Assembly: GCA_020049615.1 (NCBI GenBank)
Contig: JAIFKN010000042.1
Location: 1 to 11,584 of the forward strand
Origin: a bacterium
GTDB taxonomy: Bacteria; Planctomycetota; UBA11346
Direction of reading: 5' to 3'
Length of the DNA stretch: 11,584 nt
Position 1 is the stretch's first letter; each line of letters opens with the position of its first letter. The notes beneath the pieces are model-generated. The model ran no database searches, was not told the origin of the DNA, and saw only the letters and a program-made list of their open reading frames with translations. A program made the position numbers and the translations under genes. This document shows, in pieces, positions 7,511 to 11,584 of the stretch.

Positions 7511-7654
7511 GGGGGCGTCCCTCGGGGCAGCTCGGTGCAGGAAGGCGGCAATCGTGCCGCCGGCGACGGTCGGGTGGATGCTAGGATCGGAGGTGGCCGC
7601 CGGAGGGGGAAGGCCCCGCCGGCGTCCATGGTGTCACTCTCACCGCGTGGAGAG
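7511..7654 (-). other. 144-nt non-coding gap between protein X and secretin A
   Basis: This is the only sizeable gap between genes of the operon, since every other junction overlaps or nearly so, apart from the frameshifted interior of secretin B. It holds the stem-loop at the end of X and the ribosome binding site of secretin A. I find no convincing -35/-10 pair. A TTGACT overlaps the X stop, but no matching -10 lies 16-18 bases downstream. An additional promoter for the secretin block is possible but unsupported. Confidence 0.5.
7519..7523 (-). promoter_or_regulatory. Shine-Dalgarno GAGGG for secretin A
   Basis: GAGGG stands eight bases before the ATG at 7510. It supports this start, which also gives a proper signal peptide. 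Confidence 0.6.
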
Positions 7655-7655
7655 T
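7636..7655 (-). other. Stem-loop at the stop codon of protein X
   Basis: The arms actctc and gagagt frame this 20-base segment. On the transcript an extended form is ACTCT, bulged C, CAC, loop GCG, GTG, AGAGT. It begins at the A of the TGA stop of X. No U-run follows, so it is not a standard intrinsic terminator. Possible roles are mRNA 3'-end stabilisation or partial attenuation before the secretin genes. Seen directly; its role is inferred. Confidence 0.45.
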
Positions 7656-9550
7656 CAACGTGACGGGGCGGGCTGGCCGGGCGTCATGCCCGGGGGCGGG
7701 GTCGCTCCGGGCGGCATGACGCCTCCGCCAGGCATGCCGGGCGGGGTCGGTGCCGGCTTGCCAGCCTTGCCCTTCGGCATGGCCGCTCCGGGATCGGCCT
7801 CCGGGGCCGGGACCGGGGTGGCCTGGGCCGGGGCGGTCTCCTTGGACGCCATCACGCCATTCGGGTCGTGCACCTTGATCGTGCGTTCGATCAGCTCCCA
7901 CCAGGCGATGCGGCCATCGGGGAAGACGTAATAGTCGGTGTCGGTCTCGTAGCTGGCGAGGTCGAGGGCGCCCTCCGCCTTCTTGGCCTTGTGCAACTCG
8001 TCGAGCGGGCCGGTGCCGGGCTTGAAGGCCTTGGGCGCCTCAGGCACCAGCTTGTACTGGCGGAATTCGCTCGGGGCCTTGGTGAACTCATCCCGCTCGA
8101 CCAGGCTGGCGGGACGGTGCGGATAGAACAGCACGTCCTTGCCCGACGGCGGGTTGATGCTGATCAGCTTGGTCAGCACCAGGACGCTGCCGGTGTCGGG
8201 GTTCTTCAATTCGACGATGTCGGTCTTGACCAGCTTCTTGTCGAGGAACAGGTCCTTGCCCTTGCCGCCACCCTGGCGCGCGACCGGTTTGATGAACCAG
8301 TAGAGCACGCGTTCCTGGTCCTTGACCAGCTTGTCGATGACGAAGGGGGTGGTGAGGTCCTGCCGGATCTTCTTGCCGTCGAACGGGCTGACCAGTTCGA
8401 CCTGTTTGACCCCCAGCACGTCGCCGACGCCGAATTTCTCCTCGATCGGCTTCTCCATCCACTTGCGATCGCCACCCTGCTCGAACAGGCGCAGCAGCAG
8501 GAAGCGGCCGACGTCGCGGGCCTTCTGCGGGTCCTCGGGCAGCTGGGCGGTGCTCAGGCCGACCAGGGCGAAACGCACGCTGGCGGTGGCCTCGACCGTG
8601 GCGTCAGGGCCGTCCTGGCTCCAGGCGCCGAGGAACAGCTTCTCTTCCGGTTGCAGCCTGGTTCCGGCCGGCACAGGACCGGGTACGGGGCGCAGCAGGG
8701 CCTTGAACAGGGCGCCATCCTTGCTGCTGATCTGGGTCAGGGCCTTGTCGAGCACGGCCACGTCTTCCGTCGGGCCGCCCGAGGCCGGCCCGGAATGGAC
8801 CAGCACGGTCTGCCGCGGCCGCTCCGGGATCTTCTTGTCGATGTCGAGGGCGGTGGCCGCGGCGATCAGGCGGGCGCGCAGCTTGTGCGTCTGCCAGGGC
8901 TCCGGGGTCGGGATGGTCACCTCGCCGGAGGGGATCGCGCTCAGCGGCAGGACGCCGTCCTTGCTGGCACCAGGCAGGACCAGCGGCATCCAGTCGTTGT
9001 CACCGACCTTGATCTCGACCTGCAGGCCGAGCAGGCGGCCGGTGTTGACGACCGTGCCCTTCTCCTCACGGGTCCACTTGCGCTCCAGCTCGCTGCTGAT
9101 GCGGCGGGCGCCCTTCGCCTCGGACGCGGGGGCGGCGACGGTGATCTTCAGCGAACCGATCGCGTCGGTGATCCCGACCGTGGGGGTGAGCAGTTCATAG
9201 ATGTAGAGGTAGGCGCTGGTCGGACCGTCATCGCCTTCAATCCGCTTCTGTCCTCGCCCCTTGTCCGGCGGATTGGTCAGCCACGCCATGGTCGGGGTCA
9301 CCGGCGCCGCCTCGCCTGCCCGGCCGAGCAGCTGGTCGAGGTACGGCCGCGGCTCCTTCATCACCGGCGGGCTCTGCTTCTTGAACACCGCCGCGATCTT
9401 GGCGTTGATCGCCTCGATCTGCGTCTGGTTGTCCTTGGGCCGAATGGTCGGGTCGTCGATCGCGCCCCACAGCACCAGGCCGCAGCCGCCGGCCACCACG
9501 GCCAGGGCCAGCTTCTCGCCATGGGCGATGAGTAAGGTCTTGGCGCTCAT
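7655..9550 (-). CDS. Large single-pass inner-membrane protein in the PilP position, unknown family
   Basis: The product is 631 aa. The start is set at ATG 9550, not the upstream in-frame start at 9613. The ATG is preceded by GGAGG at eight bases, follows the PilO-like stop by one base (TGA-C-ATG), and gives a sensible membrane-protein start (MSAKTLLIAHGEKLALAVV). One transmembrane helix lies at about 14-31; the rest is probably periplasmic. Visible parts are a mixed alpha/beta region (about 110-340), a lysine-rich region (about 360-510) including VSPFDGKKIRQDL, and a tryptophan-containing stretch (DGRIAWWELIERTIKV, 546-561). From about 572 a proline/glycine tail with repeated PGM motifs runs to the end. 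I see no lipobox, catalytic motif or PDZ-like signature. In standard operons this slot holds PilP, a small lipoprotein (about 170-180 aa) linking PilNO to the secretin. A linking role is inferred from position only. Akkermansia-type loci also have a large uncharacterised protein near here, as I recall. The gene is surely real; its function is unknown. Confidence 0.85.
   Translation of the reverse strand: MSAKTLLIAHGEKLALAVVAGGCGLVLWGAIDDPTIRPKDNQTQIEAINAKIAAVFKKQSPPVMKEPRPYLDQLLGRAGEAAPVTPTMAWLTNPPDKGRGQKRIEGDDGPTSAYLYIYELLTPTVGITDAIGSLKITVAAPASEAKGARRISSELERKWTREEKGTVVNTGRLLGLQVEIKVGDNDWMPLVLPGASKDGVLPLSAIPSGEVTIPTPEPWQTHKLRARLIAAATALDIDKKIPERPRQTVLVHSGPASGGPTEDVAVLDKALTQISSKDGALFKALLRPVPGPVPAGTRLQPEEKLFLGAWSQDGPDATVEATASVRFALVGLSTAQLPEDPQKARDVGRFLLLRLFEQGGDRKWMEKPIEEKFGVGDVLGVKQVELVSPFDGKKIRQDLTTPFVIDKLVKDQERVLYWFIKPVARQGGGKGKDLFLDKKLVKTDIVELKNPDTGSVLVLTKLISINPPSGKDVLFYPHRPASLVERDEFTKAPSEFRQYKLVPEAPKAFKPGTGPLDELHKAKKAEGALDLASYETDTDYYVFPDGRIAWWELIERTIKVHDPNGVMASKETAPAQATPVPAPEADPGAAMPKGKAGKPAPTPPGMPGGGVMPPGATPPPGMTPGQPAPSR
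7681..7722. repeat. Perfect 10-bp inverted repeat inside the 3' end of protein X
   Basis: The arm gcgtcatgcc (7681-7690) is perfectly complementary to ggcatgacgc (7713-7722), with a 22-nt G/C-rich loop. It sits within the codons for the PGM-rich tail of X, ending about 24 bases before the stop codon. In mRNA it would form a stable hairpin. It may be a by-product of the repetitive Gly-Met-Pro coding. Confidence 0.6.
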
Positions 9551-9551
9551 G

Positions 9552-10613
9552 TCAGTTTCCTCCCATGAAGCCGGGCGCACCCGGTGCCGCACCGGCGGCT
9601 GGCGCAGCGGCACCGCCGTCGGCGGCGGCGAATTCGATCACTTCCAGCGAGGCCACCAGGCGGACCACGTCATCGGCGACATCGTAGCGGTCGCCCACGG
9701 CCGTCGTCTCGCGACGGGTCAGGTTGGCCGAGGTGATGGCCAGCAGCGGCTTGTCCGCCTCGGCATTGCGCTCGAGGTTGGCCGCAGCCGCGAGCATGGC
9801 GCTGAGCGGTCCGTCCAGGGTCAGCCGCAGTCCGAGCGCGCGCACCGTGATCTGGCTGCTGATCGCAGTGGTCAACGGTCGCAGTCCAGCTTCGCCATCG
9901 GCGGTGCCGCCGCCGACCCATTCCACGGAGATGATCAGCGCGCTGGCGCCGGCGCGGTCGACGCTGGGGCCGGTCGGTCCGACCACCGGGTTGTCGGCGA
10001 CCGCGACACGGGCGGCGATCAGGCGGTCGGCGACCAGCTCCATGGCACGCAGACGGGCGGTGAGCTGGGGGTGTTCGCGGGGGTCGGGGAAGGTGCCCGA
10101 CTTGGTATAGAGGCCGATCGACGAACGGACGGCCGACGGGCTTTCGCCGCTGGCGCTGATCACCTCGTTCTCGGCGGCGCGCTTCATGCAGCCGGCTTCG
10201 CGCAGGCGGATGATCAGGGCCTCGCTCGCCTTGATGTAGTCGCTGTACCACTCGAGCACGTTCTTGGTCGAGGTCACCGGCTTGTGCAGCCAGGCGCTGC
10301 GGCCGAGGAGCTGGGCCTTGATGTCGGCGAGCTGCTTCTCGTACTTCTCGACGTGCGGCTGCAGCACGCGCTTCCAGCTCTCGGTGATCAGGTAGTCGTC
10401 GGCTAGGCGCTTGGTGTCATCCGGATTCTCGGCGTCGAACAGGCCGGGTGGATCGCCGCGTTCGGCGCGCTTCTCCAGCTCCTTGAGGTCCTTCGACTGC
10501 TGGTCGAGCTTGTTCTTCGACGTGCGGGCGTCATCGGTGGGCACCAGCATCAGCCAGGCGGCGAGGATGGCGATCAGGGCTGCGCCGCAGATGATCCAGA
10601 AGAGATGCTTCAC
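9552..10613 (-). CDS. PilO-position inner-membrane protein (PilO / Amuc_1100-like)
   Basis: The product is 353 aa. It has a short cytoplasmic start, one transmembrane helix at about residues 5-24 (WIICGAALIAILAAWLMLV), a charged coiled-coil-like stretch at about 32-53, and a periplasmic remainder. Residues about 255-300 (ITVRALGLRLTLDGPLSAML, then LLAITSANLTRRE) have the pattern of the PilO C-terminal ferredoxin-like fold, where a 'local norm' helix is followed by a beta strand. The protein ends in a low-complexity Ala/Gly/Pro tail from about 329. PilO normally pairs with PilN and connects the inner-membrane complex to the periplasmic secretin partner. It lies directly after PilM/N and before protein X, the expected pilMNO order. 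The start is GTG at 10613, overlapping the previous stop by 4 nt, with GGAGG seven bases upstream. It is longer than a typical PilO (about 200 aa) and nearer the size of Akkermansia Amuc_1100. The family assignment rests on position, topology and weak patterns; GspM is the alternative. Confidence 0.65.
   Translation of the reverse strand: MKHLFWIICGAALIAILAAWLMLVPTDDARTSKNKLDQQSKDLKELEKRAERGDPPGLFDAENPDDTKRLADDYLITESWKRVLQPHVEKYEKQLADIKAQLLGRSAWLHKPVTSTKNVLEWYSDYIKASEALIIRLREAGCMKRAAENEVISASGESPSAVRSSIGLYTKSGTFPDPREHPQLTARLRAMELVADRLIAARVAVADNPVVGPTGPSVDRAGASALIISVEWVGGGTADGEAGLRPLTTAISSQITVRALGLRLTLDGPLSAMLAAAANLERNAEADKPLLAITSANLTRRETTAVGDRYDVADDVVRLVASLEVIEFAAADGGAAAPAAGAAPGAPGFMGGN
9559..9563 (-). 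promoter_or_regulatory. Shine-Dalgarno GGAGG deciding the start of protein X
   Basis: GGAGG (within GGGAGG) stands eight bases before ATG 9550 and overlaps the last codons of the PilO-like gene. It argues for the 9550 start over the longer in-frame start at 9613, whose extra 21 residues are Arg/Pro-rich and precede the membrane anchor. Confidence 0.75.
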
Positions 10614-11584
10614 TGGGCTGCCTCCCCACCCACGGCGGCGATGGTGCAGGTATAGGTGGTGGTGCTGGTGGCCAGCGTCTTCTTCTCCTCAATCGGCTTG
10701 AGCGAGCCCTGTTCGTCCAGGCGGTCGCGATCGAGGTAGTACCAGCTGACCACCCCTTCGATGTCCGAGGTCGCCTGGACGTCGGTGAACAGGGTCGGGG
10801 CCTTGGCCAGATCCTGGAGGTGGGCCGGCATGGGCAGCTCGCGCAGGGTCTTGAGCAGGGCCGAGCGCACTTCGCCCTGGCTGGGGCCAGCCGGGATGTC
10901 GATCTGCACCGAGACGGTGCGGGCGGTGGCCAGGGGACGGAAGGGGTCGCTGCCGCCGCCGGCAGCCAAATCGCCGAAGTCGATCTTGCGCAGGTAGGCC
11001 CCCTGCAGGGCCGGCGTCGTCTCGACGATGGCCGGCAGGGTCGGAGCCGGCGGACGGAAGCCGGGAGTCAGGGCGATGCCCTGCACCGCGCTGGTCACCC
11101 CGCCGAGCACGGCGTGGGCCAGGCCCTGGTTGGCCCCGACCACGTCGAAGGCGGCCAGTTGCGGCGCCAGCTGCTGCACCTTCTCCAGCACGTCCTTGGA
11201 ATCCTTCATGCGCTCGCGGTTCTCCTTGGCGTACGCAGTCACCTTGGTGGCGAGACCGGCGTTCACCTGGGCGGCACCGCTGGCGATGGAGTAGTCGGTC
11301 CACATGGCGGCGCCGAGGATGCCGAGGGCGGCGACCGCGGCCCAGCGCTTGCTGGCCAGCAGGCGCTCGGTCTGCATGCCGCTGGGCATGAGGTTGACGT
11401 TGGCGCGCGAGACCCCGGTGGCCTGCAGGCCGAGGCCCATGGCCACGCCCAGCGCCTGCAGGTCCTGCATGAAGTGGCTGCGGTCGAGGCCGCTGGCGAC
11501 CTGGATGCGGTCGAGGTCCTCGAGGATGTTGATGGTCAGGCGCAGCTTCTCGGCCATGTACTCGGGCAGGCCGGGCAGGCGGAA
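10610..11584 (-). CDS. pilM: PilM-PilN fusion (GspL-like) pilus/secretion platform protein, 5' end missing
   Basis: The reading frame is open to the right window edge, so the N-terminus is missing; 324 residues are visible. The first visible residues (FRLPGLPEYMAEKL) match the end of the actin-like PilM ATPase fold, where a glycine/leucine-rich loop precedes the last helices. About 50 residues later comes NVNLMP, the motif that usually opens PilN (I-N-L-L-P), then a membrane segment (AAVAALGILGAAMW), a helical stretch and a periplasmic domain. PilM and PilN therefore appear to be one polypeptide. This is also the layout of type II secretion GspL, so T4P versus T2SS cannot be settled from this part alone. 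PilM normally sits in the cytoplasm bound to the PilN N-terminal tail; a fusion would tether it permanently. The stop overlaps the next gene's start in GTGA. An internal ATG at 11557 is unlikely to be the true start because homology continues upstream of it. The family call is firm for the PilM end and moderate for the PilN part. Confidence 0.8.
   Translation of the reverse strand, partial: FRLPGLPEYMAEKLRLTINILEDLDRIQVASGLDRSHFMQDLQALGVAMGLGLQATGVSRANVNLMPSGMQTERLLASKRWAAVAALGILGAAMWTDYSIASGAAQVNAGLATKVTAYAKENRERMKDSKDVLEKVQQLAPQLAAFDVVGANQGLAHAVLGGVTSAVQGIALTPGFRPPAPTLPAIVETTPALQGAYLRKIDFGDLAAGGGSDPFRPLATARTVSVQIDIPAGPSQGEVRSALLKTLRELPMPAHLQDLAKAPTLFTDVQATSDIEGVVSWYYLDRDRLDEQGSLKPIEEKKTLATSTTTYTCTIAAVGGEAAQ
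10621..10625 (-). promoter_or_regulatory. Shine-Dalgarno GGAGG for the PilO-like gene
   Basis: A perfect GGAGG ends seven bases before the GTG at 10613. It lies inside the 3' end of the pilM/N coding region. It supports the GTG start and the 4-nt overlap. Confidence 0.7.

Noticed and set aside
7511..7660. Promoter for secretin A starting from TTGACT over the X stop
   Set aside because: No -10-like hexamer at 16-18 bases; the match is a lone -35-like string.
7868..9535. A 555-residue plus-strand open frame opposite protein X
   Set aside because: Antisense shadow with biased composition; the minus-strand gene has a ribosome binding site, a membrane anchor and operon spacing.
9551..9613. Longer start for protein X at 9613
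   Set aside because: The extra 21 residues are Arg/Pro-rich, overlap the PilO-like gene by about 60 nt and lie before a strong GGAGG-ATG pair at 9550.
1..11584. CRISPR arrays, tRNA/rRNA genes, insertion sequences, phage genes
   Set aside because: No spaced repeats, no cloverleaf-like or rRNA-like sequence, no transposase or integrase motifs seen on either strand.

Overview
The window is about two-thirds G+C. All convincing genes lie on the minus strand, packed as one probable operon that is transcribed from the right edge towards the left. The content is an envelope-spanning machine of the type IV pilus / type II secretion class. There is a fused PilM-PilN (GspL-like) inner-membrane platform protein cut by the window edge, a PilO-position protein, and a large single-pass membrane protein of unknown family in the PilP position. 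Three consecutive outer-membrane secretin paralogues follow. The gene order and secretin style resemble loci of the PVC superphylum (Planctomycetota / Verrucomicrobiota, for example the locus around Amuc_1100 in Akkermansia). The high G+C would fit a planctomycete, but this assignment is an inference from protein style only.

Layout in transcription order: pilM/pilN fusion (11584 to 10610, 5' end outside the window); PilO-like (10613 to 9552); 631-residue anchored protein X (9550 to 7655); a 144-nt gap with stem-loops around the end of X; secretin A (7510 to 5009, intact, 833 aa); secretin B (5012 to 2744, interrupted by an apparent frameshift near 3612 into 466-aa and 273-aa pieces); secretin C (2747 to 216, intact, 843 aa). 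Genes join by GTGA overlaps at three junctions and by a TGA-C-ATG junction at a fourth, which indicates translational coupling. The left 215 bases hold no clear gene.

Expected working: PilM/N, PilO-like and X would form the inner-membrane and periplasmic alignment complex. A secretin ring in the outer membrane would be the exit channel. No assembly ATPase (PilB/PilT), platform PilC, pilin or PilP is present here, so those must be encoded elsewhere if the system is complete.

The most unusual point is the tandem array of three diverged secretins, each with an N-terminal region of some 280 to 340 residues rich in TPR-like and coiled-coil sequence. The middle copy is split and carries a calcium-loop-like insertion.
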